Shown: positions 1 to 9,111, counted from the stretch's first letter. The stretch is DNA of 64,000 nucleotides from Pseudomonas tensinigenes (GCF_014268445.2 NZ_CP077089.1:5596001-5660000), one strand, 5' to 3'. Notes: generated by a model not told the origin, from the sequence alone. Program-made: numbers and translations.

Positions 1-526
1 CACCGGTCTGGCCTGGACCAGCATGGGCGGCGCGACTCTGCCGATCGAAGCGACGCGGATTCACACGCTCAACCGCGGCTTCAAACTCACCGGGCAATTG
101 GGTGATGTAATGAAGGAGTCGGCAGAGATCGCCTACAGCTACGTCAGCTCGCACCTGAAACAATTCGGCGGCGACGCGAAGTTCTTCGACGAAGCCTTCG
201 TCCACCTGCACGTGCCGGAAGGTGCCACACCAAAAGACGGCCCGAGCGCCGGCGTGACCATGGCCAGCGCCCTGCTCTCCCTCGCGCGCAATCAAGCGCC
301 GAAAAAAGGCGTGGCGATGACCGGCGAACTGACGTTGACCGGGCATGTGCTGCCGATTGGCGGGGTGCGTGAGAAGGTGATTGCGGCGCGCCGGCAGAAG
401 ATTTTCGAGCTGATTTTGCCGGAGCCGAATCGGGGTAATTTTGAGGAGTTGCCGGATTATCTGAAGGAAGGGATAACCGTGCATTTCGCCAAGCGGTTTG
501 CCGATGTGGCGAAGGTACTGTTCTGA
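1..526 (+). CDS. lon: ATP-dependent Lon protease, C-terminal proteolytic domain (5' truncated by window edge)
   Basis: The reading frame is open from the first bases and ends in TGA. The visible 174 residues are the Lon peptidase domain (S16 family). The catalytic serine lies in the motif PKDGPSAGVTMA and the catalytic lysine in GGVREKVIAARR, the Ser-Lys dyad of Lon. The AAA+ and N-terminal substrate-binding parts lie outside the window. Lon degrades damaged and regulatory proteins in the cytoplasm. Pseudomonads carry more than one lon gene. The neighbour here is a chagasin-type inhibitor gene, not the clpX/hupB surroundings of the main lon, so this is probably the accessory copy. Confidence 0.93.
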   Translation, partial: TGLAWTSMGGATLPIEATRIHTLNRGFKLTGQLGDVMKESAEIAYSYVSSHLKQFGGDAKFFDEAFVHLHVPEGATPKDGPSAGVTMASALLSLARNQAPKKGVAMTGELTLTGHVLPIGGVREKVIAARRQKIFELILPEPNRGNFEELPDYLKEGITVHFAKRFADVAKVLF

Positions 527-538
527 CCGGTAGCCGGT

Positions 539-848
539 AGCCCCTCACCCCAGCCCTCTCCCCCAGGAGAGGGAGCCGACCGAGCTGTCTAGCGCTATGC
601 ACCGACCTGAAACACCGGGTCGATTATGGATTCGCTGACGCACGCTCAGGTCGGCGTACCTCGCCAATATCCCCCGATCAGTCCCCTCTCCCCCCAGGAG
701 AGGGAGCCAACCGAGCGGTCTTGCGCTATGCGCCGACCTGAAACACCGGGTCGATTATGGATTCGCTGACGCACGCTCAGGTCGGCGTACCTCGCCAATA
801 TCCCCCGATCAGTCCCCTCTCCCTCTGGGAGAGGGCTAGGGTGAGGGC
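539..848. repeat. Tandem 131-bp repeat array with inverted ends
   Basis: This gene-free stretch between lon and the inhibitor gene holds two nearly identical units of about 131 bp. The landmark CCGACCTGAAACACCGGGTC occurs at about 602 and again at 733. Each unit begins with a short CCCTCTCCC..GGAGAGGGAG palindrome. The outer ends, CCTCACCCCAGCCCTCTCCC and GGGAGAGGGCTAGGGTGAGG, are inverted repeats of each other. The same ends bound the array at about 3889-4243. I see no coding frame of real quality inside. Confidence 0.85.
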
Positions 849-922
849 TTGGCGTTGTCACACTTTGTCTCATCTTCAGTTATGCTCGCCGTTCGTCGTG
901 AACACCCGGAGCCGCTGACCTT

Positions 923-1315
923 ATGTCCCCCACTCGCCTGTTTCTCCCCCTCGCCCTCTCGTTGCTGGCCGCTTGCGCCACACAACCAAAACACAACGTG
1001 ACCGTGGAAAAACAAAGCGAATGCCCCGTACGGCTGACCAACGGGCAAAACCTCATCATCATGCTGCCAAGCAACCCGACTACCGGTTACCGCTGGGCCA
1101 TTCAGGACTCGGCTGGCGGCGTGCTGCGCGCACTCAGCCCCGAGGTTTACAGCAATCCGGAAGATGCCGGTGTGGTCGGTGCAGCAGGTCTGTCGACCTG
1201 GCGCTTCCAGGCCTTCGCCCCCGGCACCGGCCGTCTACGCCTGACCTCGCAACAGCCATGGGCGCCGGAAGTGCTGCCGGTGGAAACCTTTGACTGCGCC
1301 ATTTCGGTGAATTGA
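923..1315 (+). CDS. Chagasin-family (I42) cysteine protease inhibitor, lipoprotein
   Basis: This 130-residue protein begins with a lipoprotein signal: a hydrophobic stretch ending in the lipobox LLAAC, with the modified Cys at residue 18. The mature part has the NPTTGYRW loop diagnostic of chagasin/ICP-like inhibitors, which plug the active site of papain-like proteases with three loops. A second loop near GAAGLSTWRFQA also fits. It is probably anchored in the envelope and may guard periplasmic proteins against secreted or host cysteine proteases. The next gene overlaps its stop codon, so the two are co-transcribed. Confidence 0.85.
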   Translation: MSPTRLFLPLALSLLAACATQPKHNVTVEKQSECPVRLTNGQNLIIMLPSNPTTGYRWAIQDSAGGVLRALSPEVYSNPEDAGVVGAAGLSTWRFQAFAPGTGRLRLTSQQPWAPEVLPVETFDCAISVN

Positions 1316-1317
1316 TC

Positions 1318-1956
1318 GTGGGCTGGCTGATTCTGGCGCTGATGGGCGCGGTGACGTTTCTCTACGGCGTCAGCACCCATGCGGCGCTGCTGTGCCTGCT
1401 GGTCAAACCGTTGCCAGTGCTGGCGTTACTCGGCTGGTTGCACGATGCGCCGCCCAGCGACTATCGGCGCTGGATCAGTCTGGGTCTGATTTTCTCGCTG
1501 CTGGGTGATGTGTTGCTGGCGTGGCCGGGCGATCTGTTCGTGTTTGGCCTCGGTGCGTTTCTGGTTGCGCATCTGGCTTATCTGAAGGCTTATCTGAGTG
1601 ACTGCAAGCGTCTGGCAATATTGCCGCTGGTGCTTGCCCTGGGAGTGGGTGCGGTGCTGCTGGGGATTCTGATTTCCAGCGGTCTTGGGCCATTGCTGGT
1701 GCCGGTGATTGTTTATGGCACGGCGATCAGCGCGATGCTCTGGCGCGCGCTGGCCCGTTTGGGCACCGATGTGCCGAAACGCTCGGCGTTGCTGGCGGCG
1801 GGCGGTGCGCTGGCGTTTGTGTTCTCGGACAGCGTGATCGGTATTGATCGCTTCGTATCGCCATTCCGCGCCGCGCCATACGTCATCATCCTCAGCTACT
1901 GGCTGGGCCAGTGGGGCATTGCAGCCTCCGCTTTCTCCCAAACTAAACGGATCTGA
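1318..1956 (+). CDS. Lysoplasmalogenase (YhhN/TMEM86 family) membrane protein
   Basis: About 212 residues, almost entirely hydrophobic, with around eight predicted transmembrane helices, as in the YhhN/TMEM86 family. These enzymes cleave the vinyl-ether bond of lysoplasmalogens; the bacterial substrate is less certain. Conserved polar positions of the family are visible (LLGDVLLAWP near residue 62, FVFSDSVIGIDRF near residue 170). The start is ambiguous: TTG at 1312 overlaps the previous stop, and GTG at 1318 gives the usual VGWLILAL beginning. I prefer GTG because GGTGA precedes it at a suitable distance. It is translationally coupled to the inhibitor gene. Confidence 0.8.
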   Translation: MGWLILALMGAVTFLYGVSTHAALLCLLVKPLPVLALLGWLHDAPPSDYRRWISLGLIFSLLGDVLLAWPGDLFVFGLGAFLVAHLAYLKAYLSDCKRLAILPLVLALGVGAVLLGILISSGLGPLLVPVIVYGTAISAMLWRALARLGTDVPKRSALLAAGGALAFVFSDSVIGIDRFVSPFRAAPYVIILSYWLGQWGIAASAFSQTKRI

Positions 1957-2063
1957 TCGTTCCCACGCTCCGCGTGGGAATGCATCCTGTGACGCTCTGC
2001 GTCACTTGCGCAGGGACGCGGAGCGTCCGGGGCGGCATTCCCACGCAGAGCGTGGGAACGATC
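1955..2063. repeat. REP-type palindromic element
   Basis: GATCGTTCCCACGCTCCGCG at the left end is mirrored by CGCAGAGCGTGGGAACGATC at the right end. Two smaller palindromes (around GACGCTCTGCGTC and GACGCGGAGCGTC) lie between them. This is a typical paired REP/BIME-like element of Pseudomonas, placed between the lysoplasmalogenase stop and cmoA. Confidence 0.85.
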
Positions 2064-2157
2064 ACTGGCAAAAAAACGCTTTATCAGACAACCCAAGCAT
2101 CCCGCCGCCACTTTGGCTAAAATGCCGGCCTTTTCCACCGACACCGCCGGAACCGCC

Positions 2158-2901
2158 GTGAGCAAAGAACCCGATCGTATTTTCGCCAAGCCCTTGGCTC
2201 AGGTACCTGACTTCGCCTTCAACGAAGACGTGGTGCGGGTGTTCCCGGACATGATCAAGCGCTCGGTGCCGGGTTACCCGACCATCGTCGAAAACCTCGG
2301 CGTGCTCGCGGCGCAGTTCGCCCAGCCGAACAGCGTGCTCTATGACCTCGGCTCATCGCTGGGCGCGGTCACTCAAGCCCTGCGTCGTCACGTGCGCACC
2401 GACGGTTGCAGGGTGATCGCTGTGGATAACTCTGCAGCGATGGTCGAACGCTGCCGCGAATACCTCAACGGTCAGGACTCGATGTTCCAGGAGTTGCTGC
2501 CGGTCGAAGTGATCGAAGGCGACATTCTCGCCCTCGATTTTCAACCTGCTTCGGTGGTGGCGCTGAACTTCACCCTGCAATTCATCGCCCCGGATCAGCG
2601 TACGGCATTGCTCTCGCGCATTCGCCAAGCGCTGCTGCCGGGCGGCGCATTGATTCTCTCGGAGAAGCTGCGCTTCAACGATACCGAAGAACATGCGCTG
2701 CTCACCGATCTGCACGTTGCCTTCAAACGCGCCAACGGCTACAGCGAACTGGAAATCGCCCAGAAGCGCAGCGCCATCGAAAACGTCATGAAGCCCGACA
2801 GCCTCGAAGAACACCGCGAACGCCTGCTGGCCGCCGGGTTCTCGAAAGTCGTGCCGTGGTTCCAGTGTCTTAACTTTGCCTCGTTGATTGCCTTGCCATG
2901 A
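2158..2901 (+). CDS. cmoA: Carboxy-S-adenosyl-L-methionine synthase CmoA
   Basis: CmoA converts S-adenosylmethionine and prephenate into carboxy-SAM, the donor that CmoB uses to build uridine-5-oxyacetic acid at tRNA position 34. The 247-residue product has the class I methyltransferase fold: motif [11 protein letters not shown] near residue 65 and [14 protein letters not shown] near residue 90. The GTG at 2158 gives the usual family start ([20 protein letters not shown]). An upstream in-frame ATG at 2113 would add an unusual 15-residue tail and is less likely. Its 3' end overlaps cmoB by four bases (ATGA). Confidence 0.95.
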   Translation: MSKEPDRIFAKPLAQVPDFAFNEDVVRVFPDMIKRSVPGYPTIVENLGVLAAQFAQPNSVLYDLGSSLGAVTQALRRHVRTDGCRVIAVDNSAAMVERCREYLNGQDSMFQELLPVEVIEGDILALDFQPASVVALNFTLQFIAPDQRTALLSRIRQALLPGGALILSEKLRFNDTEEHALLTDLHVAFKRANGYSELEIAQKRSAIENVMKPDSLEEHRERLLAAGFSKVVPWFQCLNFASLIALP

Positions 2902-3854
2902 TTGATCTGTCCCCCCTCGCCCGCCGTCTCGCCGGCACACCGCTGGCCGAATGGGCCAACACCCTGCAGGCGCAACTCGACAAGAAAATGGAGAAAGGTC
3001 ACGGCGATCTGGAGCGCTGGCAAAGTGCGCTGGACGCCTTGCCGAAGATTCAGCCGAGCGAAGTGGATCTGCTCAACGGTTTGAAACTCGACACCGATTG
3101 CGACGAGGCAACCCGCGCGCAAATGCGCACCGCGTTGATGGGCCTGTCGCCGTGGCGCAAAGGGCCGTTCGACTTGTTTGGTGTGCACGTCGACACTGAA
3201 TGGCGTTCGGACTGGAAATGGTCGCGCGTCGCCCCGCATCTGGATCTGAAGGGCAAACGCATCCTCGATGTCGGCTGCGGCAACGGCTACTACATGTGGC
3301 GCATGCTCGGTGCCGGCGCGAACAGCGTGATTGGTGTTGACCCGAACTGGTTGTTCTTCTGCCAGTTCCAGGCGGTGCAACGTTATCTGTCAGAGCCGAA
3401 TGCCTGGCACCTGCCCTTTCCGTTCGAAGACCTGCCGCCGAACCTTGAAGGTTTCGACACGGTGTTTTCCATGGGTGTGTTCTACCACCGTCGCTCGCCG
3501 ATCGAGCATTTGCTGGCGCTGAAGGATTGCCTGGTCAAGGGCGGCGAACTGGTGCTGGAAACGCTGGTGGTCGAAGGCGACAAGCATCAGGTGCTGGTGC
3601 CGGAAGATCGCTACGCGCAGATGCGTAACGTGTGGTTCCTGCCGTCGGTGCCGGCGCTGGAGTTGTGGTTGCGTCGTGCGGGGTTTACCGACATTCGTTG
3701 CGTGGATGTGAGCACCACGACGGTTGAAGAACAGCGCGGTACCGAGTGGATGAAGTATCAGTCGTTGAGTGATTTCCTTGATCCGGAAGATCACAGCAAA
3801 ACCATCGAAGGGTTGCCGGCGCCGATGCGCGCGGTGATTGTCGCTCGTAAATAA
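2898..3854 (+). CDS. cmoB: tRNA U34 carboxymethyltransferase CmoB
   Basis: CmoB transfers the carboxymethyl group of carboxy-SAM to 5-hydroxyuridine 34 of tRNAs that decode by extended wobble. The 318 residues match the family length. The SAM-site motif [15 protein letters not shown] lies near residue 118, and [16 protein letters not shown] near residue 190 is characteristic. The start overlaps the cmoA stop, so the two enzymes of the pathway are translated together. No later gene follows on this strand before the repeat array. Confidence 0.96.
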   Translation: MIDLSPLARRLAGTPLAEWANTLQAQLDKKMEKGHGDLERWQSALDALPKIQPSEVDLLNGLKLDTDCDEATRAQMRTALMGLSPWRKGPFDLFGVHVDTEWRSDWKWSRVAPHLDLKGKRILDVGCGNGYYMWRMLGAGANSVIGVDPNWLFFCQFQAVQRYLSEPNAWHLPFPFEDLPPNLEGFDTVFSMGVFYHRRSPIEHLLALKDCLVKGGELVLETLVVEGDKHQVLVPEDRYAQMRNVWFLPSVPALELWLRRAGFTDIRCVDVSTTTVEEQRGTEWMKYQSLSDFLDPEDHSKTIEGLPAPMRAVIVARK

Positions 3855-3888
3855 TCCAATCGCCCAAACACCGCAGTGAGCCCACCCC

Positions 3889-4243
3889 TCACCCCAGCCC
3901 TCTCCCCAAGGAGAGGGAGCCGATCTTTGGGCTTTTCAAGATCTGAGTTCAACTCAATATCCTGGTCGCTATATCTCTGCCAATCGCCTCGCTCAGTCCC
4001 CTCTCTCCCCGGGAGAGGGAGCCGATCTTTGGGCTTTTCAAGATCTGGGCTCAACTCGATATCCTGGTCGCCATATTTCTGCCAATCACCTCGGTCAGTC
4101 CCCTGTACCTCTGGAAGAGGGAGCTGATCGTTGAGCTTTTCAAAACTTGAGTTCGACTCGGAATCTCAGGTCGGCGGACCTCGCCCATCCAGCTCGGTCA
4201 GTCCCCTCTCCCTCCGGGAGAGGGTTAGGGTGAGGGGCTTTTG
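3889..4243. repeat. Tandem 102-bp repeat array with inverted ends
   Basis: This gene-free stretch of about 370 bp between cmoB and tadA holds roughly three units with a 102-bp period. The landmark CGATCTTTGGGCTTTTCAAG occurs at about 3921 and 4023, with a diverged copy at about 4124. Units are separated by CCCTCTC..GAGAGGGAG palindromes. The outer ends (CCCCTCACCCCAGCCCTCTC and GAGAGGGTTAGGGTGAGGGG) are inverted and match those of the array at 539-848, although the inner spacer is unrelated. Confidence 0.85.
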
Positions 4244-4725
4244 GCTCTTCGGGCGCGGAAGAATTCGGTGAGCACCGCGCCACACTCCTCCGCCAACACC
4301 CCCCCCTCATACAACACCCGGTGATTCAAAAAGCCCTGGGTAAAAAACTGCCCCTGACTCTGCACAATCCCCGCCTTCGGTTCCAGCGCGCCATACACCA
4401 CTCGAGCCACTCGCGAATGCACGATCAACCCGGCGCACATGCTGCACGGTTCCAGCGTCACATACAGCGTGCTGCCCGGCAGGCGATAGTTATCCACCGC
4501 CTGCGCCGCCGCACGGATGGCGACCATTTCTGCGTGGGCACTCGGGTCGCTGGTGATGATCGGGCAGTTGAAACCGCGCCCGATGATCTCGCCGTCCTGC
4601 ACCAGCACCGCGCCCACCGGCACTTCGCCGAGGGCTGCGCCTTGTGCGGCGAGGGTCAGGGCTTCGCGCATGAAATCGCGGTCACGGCTACGGTCGATGA
4701 TCGCCGCAGGGCGAATCTGGCGCAT
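4225..4725 (-). CDS. tadA: tRNA adenosine(34) deaminase TadA
   Basis: TadA deaminates adenosine 34 to inosine in tRNA-Arg(ACG), allowing CGN decoding. The zinc-site motifs HAEMVAIRAA (His ligand and proton-shuttling Glu) and EPCSMCAG (two Cys ligands) are intact. With the ATG at 4725 the protein has 166 residues, as usual. A longer frame reaches 4794 but would run back into the preceding gene. The ATG shares one base with the stop of the upstream multicopper oxidase gene, so the two are translationally coupled. The stop lies in the edge of the tandem repeat array. Confidence 0.93.
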   Translation of the reverse strand: MRQIRPAAIIDRSRDRDFMREALTLAAQGAALGEVPVGAVLVQDGEIIGRGFNCPIITSDPSAHAEMVAIRAAAQAVDNYRLPGSTLYVTLEPCSMCAGLIVHSRVARVVYGALEPKAGIVQSQGQFFTQGFLNHRVLYEGGVLAEECGAVLTEFFRARRAKSPSP

Positions 4726-6101
4726 CACTTCACCTCGATGGCGGCCATCAGGCCGGTTTCCATGTGATCGATCACGTGGCAGTGGAACATCCACACACCC
4801 GGATTATCGGCCACCAACGCCACTTGCGCGCGCTCGTTCTTGCCCAGCAGATAGGTGTCGGTGAAGTACGGAATGATCTTGTGCCGGTTCGACGCGATCA
4901 CCTTGAAACTCATACCGTGCAGGTGGATCGGGTGCTGATACTGGGTCATGTTCTTCAATTCGAAGATGTAGCTCTGCCCCAGTTTCAGACTGGCAATCGG
5001 CCGGTCGGCGCAGGTCTTGTCGGTGATGTCCCACGCTTTGCCGTTGATCTGCCACAGACTCGGCGGCCGGCCATTGTCGACGTTGACCGACACCGAACCG
5101 ACCCATTCGAAATTGAAGTTGAGTTTCTCGGCATTGGCCAGGTCCGGCTCAGCCACCGGGTTGGCCGGCAACGCTTTTGGCCAGTCGCTCGGCGCATCGT
5201 TATTGGCCACCGAACGCAGCGTGCCCAGACGCACCGGGCCGTTGCGCAGCGACAATTCTTCGCCCGCCGCCGGCGCCTTGATTGCCAGACAAATACGCAT
5301 ACCCGGGCCAAGCCAGTATTCCTTGCCCAACGGCCGCGGTTCGACGGGGTTGCCGTCCAGCGCATAGATCTGCGCTTCGACGCCGGGAATGTTGATGCGG
5401 TAAGTCAGCGTGTTGTCGAGGTTGAGCAAACGCACCCGGGTGATCTGCCCGGCAGGCAAATCAATCACCGGCAACGGCACACCATTGATCGTCGACAGTC
5501 GCCCCGCCGTGCCGCCGCGCGCGGCTTCTCGCGGGATACTGAACTCGACGAAGTTGCCTTCGTCGTCGATATGCCAATTCTTCAGGCTCAGGGTCTTTTC
5601 GTATTTGAAACCGGTTGGCTCGCGCTCTTCGATGATCAGCGGCCCGACCAATCCGCGCCCCAATTCTTCGCTGCTGCTGACGTGCGGGTGATACCAATAG
5701 CTGCCGGCATCCGGCACGCGGAACTTGTAATCGAAGTATTCGCCCGGCAACACCGGCAGCTGCGACACGTACGGTACGCCGTCCATTTCCAGCGGCAGGC
5801 GAATGCCATGCCAGTGAATCGTGGTCGCCACCGGCAAATGGTTGATGAAGCGCACTCGCAGCCATTCACCCTGACGAACACGCAGCTCGGTGCCCGGCGC
5901 CGATGGGCCGAACGCCCAGGCCTCGGTCTTGTGCCCCGGGACCAGCTCGACGTCCAGCGGTGCGGCGATCAGTTCATAGTCGTGGCCCGCCTCGGCGTCG
6001 GCCATTTTGCCCAGCCAGTAACGCGACGCGCCCCCCGCACCAATGCCAACGACAACAAGACCGGCCAGGCCACCGAGGATTTGGCGACGGGTAAAGGACA
6101 T
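4725..6101 (-). CDS. Tat-exported multicopper oxidase
   Basis: This 458-residue protein starts with a twin-arginine signal (TRRQILGG followed by a glycine-rich hydrophobic stretch), so it is folded with copper before export to the periplasm. All copper-site motifs are present: HWHG near residue 98, WYHPHV near 138, HPIHLHG from about 390, and FHCHVIDHMETGL from about 439, giving the type 1 Cys (C441), its His ligands and a Met axial residue. Family members oxidise Cu(I), Mn(II), Fe(II) or phenols; the substrate here cannot be read from the sequence. From memory, a similar oxidase sits near tadA and guaA in P. aeruginosa, so this is probably the ancestral neighbourhood. Confidence 0.88.
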   Translation of the reverse strand: MSFTRRQILGGLAGLVVVGIGAGGASRYWLGKMADAEAGHDYELIAAPLDVELVPGHKTEAWAFGPSAPGTELRVRQGEWLRVRFINHLPVATTIHWHGIRLPLEMDGVPYVSQLPVLPGEYFDYKFRVPDAGSYWYHPHVSSSEELGRGLVGPLIIEEREPTGFKYEKTLSLKNWHIDDEGNFVEFSIPREAARGGTAGRLSTINGVPLPVIDLPAGQITRVRLLNLDNTLTYRINIPGVEAQIYALDGNPVEPRPLGKEYWLGPGMRICLAIKAPAAGEELSLRNGPVRLGTLRSVANNDAPSDWPKALPANPVAEPDLANAEKLNFNFEWVGSVSVNVDNGRPPSLWQINGKAWDITDKTCADRPIASLKLGQSYIFELKNMTQYQHPIHLHGMSFKVIASNRHKIIPYFTDTYLLGKNERAQVALVADNPGVWMFHCHVIDHMETGLMAAIEVK

Positions 6102-6218
6102 GAACTCAACTACCTCACGTATCAGCGACGGACCCTGAAGGCCCGTAAAAGGCGAATACGATACACCTGCGGTTGAGAAACAGTAAGGGCGACCTGAGGC
6201 CGCACTTACCCTTCGGGA

Positions 6219-6509
6219 TCAGGGCCGCAGGCCGGTAATCAAGTGCACTACGCCACGTTCCTGCAGCATGACACCCGCGACACCGGCATCGCTCAGCGCC
6301 TGGCGATCCATACGCGTCAGATCGCGCAACGTCACCCGCACCCGAGTCAACGCCACCGGTTGCTGCGACTTGAGGTTATCCGCGCCTCCAAGTGCCGCGA
6401 TGATCGCTGCGCTCAATCCACTGTCAGGCTCGGCCTGCACTTTCGGTACGTCGGCCACGAGATCCGGAGTCAGGGCTTTCCAGAACGCCTTCTGCAATTT
6501 ATCGAACAT
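6219..6509 (-). CDS. Small PTS EIIB-like protein lacking the phosphorylated cysteine
   Basis: This 96-residue protein has an EIIB (glucose/trehalose-type) fold signature: AAIIAALGGADNLKSQQ, then PVALTRVRV, then GVAGVMLQERGVVHLITG. In functional EIIB domains the position before [IV/L]TR is the phosphorylated Cys, as in TreP here (AAHCVTRLRL). In this protein it is Ala53. The start lies just after the stop of the EIIA-HPr-EI gene, so it is the last gene of the trehalose operon. It may be a regulatory or structural remnant that cannot carry phosphate. Its role is unknown. Confidence 0.75.
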   Translation of the reverse strand: MFDKLQKAFWKALTPDLVADVPKVQAEPDSGLSAAIIAALGGADNLKSQQPVALTRVRVTLRDLTRMDRQALSDAGVAGVMLQERGVVHLITGLRP

Positions 6510-6511
6510 GT

Positions 6512-9049
6512 TCAGTTCTCCAGAACCGGTAAAGTATCGGCTGCCGCCTCGTGATACAGGTGCAGCGCCTCACGCACTTGTTCAGCACTCTCGAGCCCCA
6601 GCACTTGTTCGGCTATGGCCTTGCAGTCGAGCAGATTCACCTCGCGCACCGCCGCTTTGATCGCGGGAATCTGCGGCACGCTCACGGACAACTCATCCAC
6701 GCCAAGCCCCAGCAGTAGCGGCACCGCGAGCCGCTCGGAGGCCATCGCACCACACACGCCCACCCATTTGCCATGGGCGTGCGCGGCTTCGACGGTCATG
6801 GCAATCAGGCGCAGTACCGAGGGATGAAAGCTGTCCGCCTGACTGGCCAGGCGCGGATGATCGCGATCCATCGCCAGGGTGTATTGCGTCAGATCGTTGG
6901 TGCCGATCGAAAAAAAATCCACATGCGGCGCAAATCGGTCAGCCATCAATGCCGCCGCCGGGACTTCGATCATGATACCCAGCTTCGGCAGTTGGCCAAG
7001 ATTCAGCGCCCGGGCTTGCTCCTCCAGTATCTGCCGGGCCTGACGCAATTCCGCAAGCTGGGTAACCATCGGCAACATGATGTGCAGACGCGTCAGGCCG
7101 ACACTGCCGAGGATCGCCCGAAACTGCTCGCGCAACAGGTCCGGTCGCGCCAGACACAATCGGATCCCGCGCAGTCCGAGGAACGGATTGGTTTCACTGT
7201 CCATCGGCACGTACGCCAGCGGCTTGTCGCCGCCGACATCCAGCGTGCGCACCACCAGATTATGCGCGGGGCCTACCGCCCGGGCGATGGCGTTGTAGGT
7301 CGACACTTGTTCGTCGCGCGTGGGGGCATGATTGCGATCCAGATACAGAAACTCCGAACGCAAAAGCCCCACGCCTGCAGCGCCCAAGGTCATCGCCTGC
7401 TCGGTTTCGCTCAGCGATGCGACGTTGGCTGTCACCTCGACGTGATGCCCGTCGCGGGTATGGGCCGCCAGCGCCGCCTGCGCGTGTTCATGCTGATGGC
7501 GCAGACGTTGTCGCTCATGCCGGGCCTGCCATTGACTGATGACTACGGCACCCGGATTCAGCTGCAACTCGCCTTTGTCGGCATCGAGTAATACCTGGGC
7601 GCCATTGGCTAACGCGAGCATTTGCGCAGGCATCCCGCAGATCGCTGGCAGACCCCACGCTCGGGCCAGAATGGCCACATGACTGGTCGCCCCGCCGCCC
7701 ACCGTGGCGAACCCCAACACCTTGTCGGTATCGAGTCCGGCGGTTTGCGAAGGCGTCAGTTGATCGGCGATCAGGATTGTCCCGGCCGGCAGCGCCAGCG
7801 CCTGCTCGCTGACCCCGAGGATCAGTTTCAGGACCCGCGAGCCGACATCAGCCAGATCCGCCGCCCTTTCCGCCAGCAACGAAGTCCCGAGTTGCTGGAA
7901 AAGTACCGCTGTCGACTCGGTGGCTGCGCGCCAGGCAAACGCTGCACTTTTGCCCTCAACGATCAACGCCTGAGCCTGATCGAGCAGGCCTGGATCGGCG
8001 AGGAGTTCCTGGTGCGCCTTGAAAATTTCCGCCTGAGCGTCGCTGCCGGCAATGTCGCGCAGATGCTGCAAGGCCATATCGGCCTCGATCAGCGCGTTTG
8101 CCAGTGTTTCGCGCTCAATATGCGGACCGACGCCAAACGTATTCACCTCGAGCCTCGGCTCGCTGATCTGCATCACTTGCCCCAACGCCGAACCGGGTGA
8201 GGCACAGACCCCGCGTAGCACCGTCAGGGTTTCTGGCTCGACGGACTCGACTGTCGCCGCCGTCGTCGGAGCGGTCACCGCTTCGCCGCATCCCTCGGCC
8301 AGCAATCGGGCCAGCGTGTTGACCGCGACATCCGCGTCTTCGCCCAGCGCACTCACCTGCACGCTGTCACCCCAAGCCGTCTGCAACGCCATGATCGCCA
8401 CCAATGACTTGGCGTTGGCTTCAGCCTGCTGTCTGTGCAAATAAATCCGCGCCGAAAAAGCCTTTGCCGCCTGCGCCAGAACGGCCGCCGGACGTGCGTG
8501 CAGACCATTGGGGTTGGGCAGTCTCAGCAACGGCGAAAACAGCCTTTCACCTTCGGCCCCCACCGACGCTTCGCTGGTCACCTCTGGATTGGCAAGGCTC
8601 AGCAGCGGCTGGCCGGTTTCGACCAGACCGGTTGGCGCGGCCAGCCAAGTGAATGGCTCACCGCTGACCACCAACATCAGGGTCATCAGGCTGCGGGCGT
8701 GCAGCGCAATGTAATCGGCGTCGAACTCGATCAGCGCCTGCCCGGCTTCAACCCGCTGACCTTCCTCGACCCGTCGGCTAAACCCCTGCCCCGCCAGGTT
8801 CACCGTATCCAGACCGATGTGCATCAATACCTGAACTCCGTTGTCATCGGTGATGCTCACCGCATGCCCGCTGGCCTGCACGGTGCTGACCACCCCGGCC
8901 AGCGGCGCGCACAGCGTTGCCGAAGTCGGGTCGATGCACAGGCCGTCGCCGATCACTCGGCTGGAGAACACTTGATCCGGCACTTGATCAAGCGGTATCA
9001 GCACGCCGGACAAAGGTGCCAGCAATTGCAATTGTTGGGGTGTGGCCAT
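6512..9049 (-). CDS. Multidomain PTS phosphoryl donor: EIIA-HPr-enzyme I fusion
   Basis: This 845-residue cytoplasmic protein joins three PTS parts in one chain. A Crr-like EIIA spans residues 1-150 with active His77 in VLMHIGLDTV. HPr spans about 175-260 with His184 in GLHARPA. Enzyme I starts near residue 280, with the phospho-His457 in GGATSHVAI, the PEP-binding TLDVGGDKP and IGTNDLTQYTLAMDRDH motifs, and an active-site Cys in VGVCGAMAS. It takes phosphate from PEP and should pass it to the EIIB domain of TreP, which has no EIIA of its own. The ATG at 9049 (MATPQQ) fits the EIIA start; the frame is open further upstream. Its place in the operon makes trehalose uptake independent of other PTS proteins. 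Confidence 0.92.
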   Translation of the reverse strand: MATPQQLQLLAPLSGVLIPLDQVPDQVFSSRVIGDGLCIDPTSATLCAPLAGVVSTVQASGHAVSITDDNGVQVLMHIGLDTVNLAGQGFSRRVEEGQRVEAGQALIEFDADYIALHARSLMTLMLVVSGEPFTWLAAPTGLVETGQPLLSLANPEVTSEASVGAEGERLFSPLLRLPNPNGLHARPAAVLAQAAKAFSARIYLHRQQAEANAKSLVAIMALQTAWGDSVQVSALGEDADVAVNTLARLLAEGCGEAVTAPTTAATVESVEPETLTVLRGVCASPGSALGQVMQISEPRLEVNTFGVGPHIERETLANALIEADMALQHLRDIAGSDAQAEIFKAHQELLADPGLLDQAQALIVEGKSAAFAWRAATESTAVLFQQLGTSLLAERAADLADVGSRVLKLILGVSEQALALPAGTILIADQLTPSQTAGLDTDKVLGFATVGGGATSHVAILARAWGLPAICGMPAQMLALANGAQVLLDADKGELQLNPGAVVISQWQARHERQRLRHQHEHAQAALAAHTRDGHHVEVTANVASLSETEQAMTLGAAGVGLLRSEFLYLDRNHAPTRDEQVSTYNAIARAVGPAHNLVVRTLDVGGDKPLAYVPMDSETNPFLGLRGIRLCLARPDLLREQFRAILGSVGLTRLHIMLPMVTQLAELRQARQILEEQARALNLGQLPKLGIMIEVPAAALMADRFAPHVDFFSIGTNDLTQYTLAMDRDHPRLASQADSFHPSVLRLIAMTVEAAHAHGKWVGVCGAMASERLAVPLLLGLGVDELSVSVPQIPAIKAAVREVNLLDCKAIAEQVLGLESAEQVREALHLYHEAAADTLPVLEN

Positions 9050-9111
9050 GGACGTCACCTGCAGTTTGTTCTCTGAAGTGCCCGTGGAGCGCAACGCCCC
9101 ACCAGCATCGC

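Noticed and set aside
539..4243. Repeat arrays resembling a CRISPR locus
   Set aside because: Units are 102-131 bp with the whole unit repeated, not short repeats with unique spacers, and no cas gene is near.
4764..6176. 470-codon frame opposite the multicopper oxidase gene
   Set aside because: The oxidase frame has all copper motifs and a Tat signal; the opposite frame is Arg/His/Gln-rich shadow sequence.
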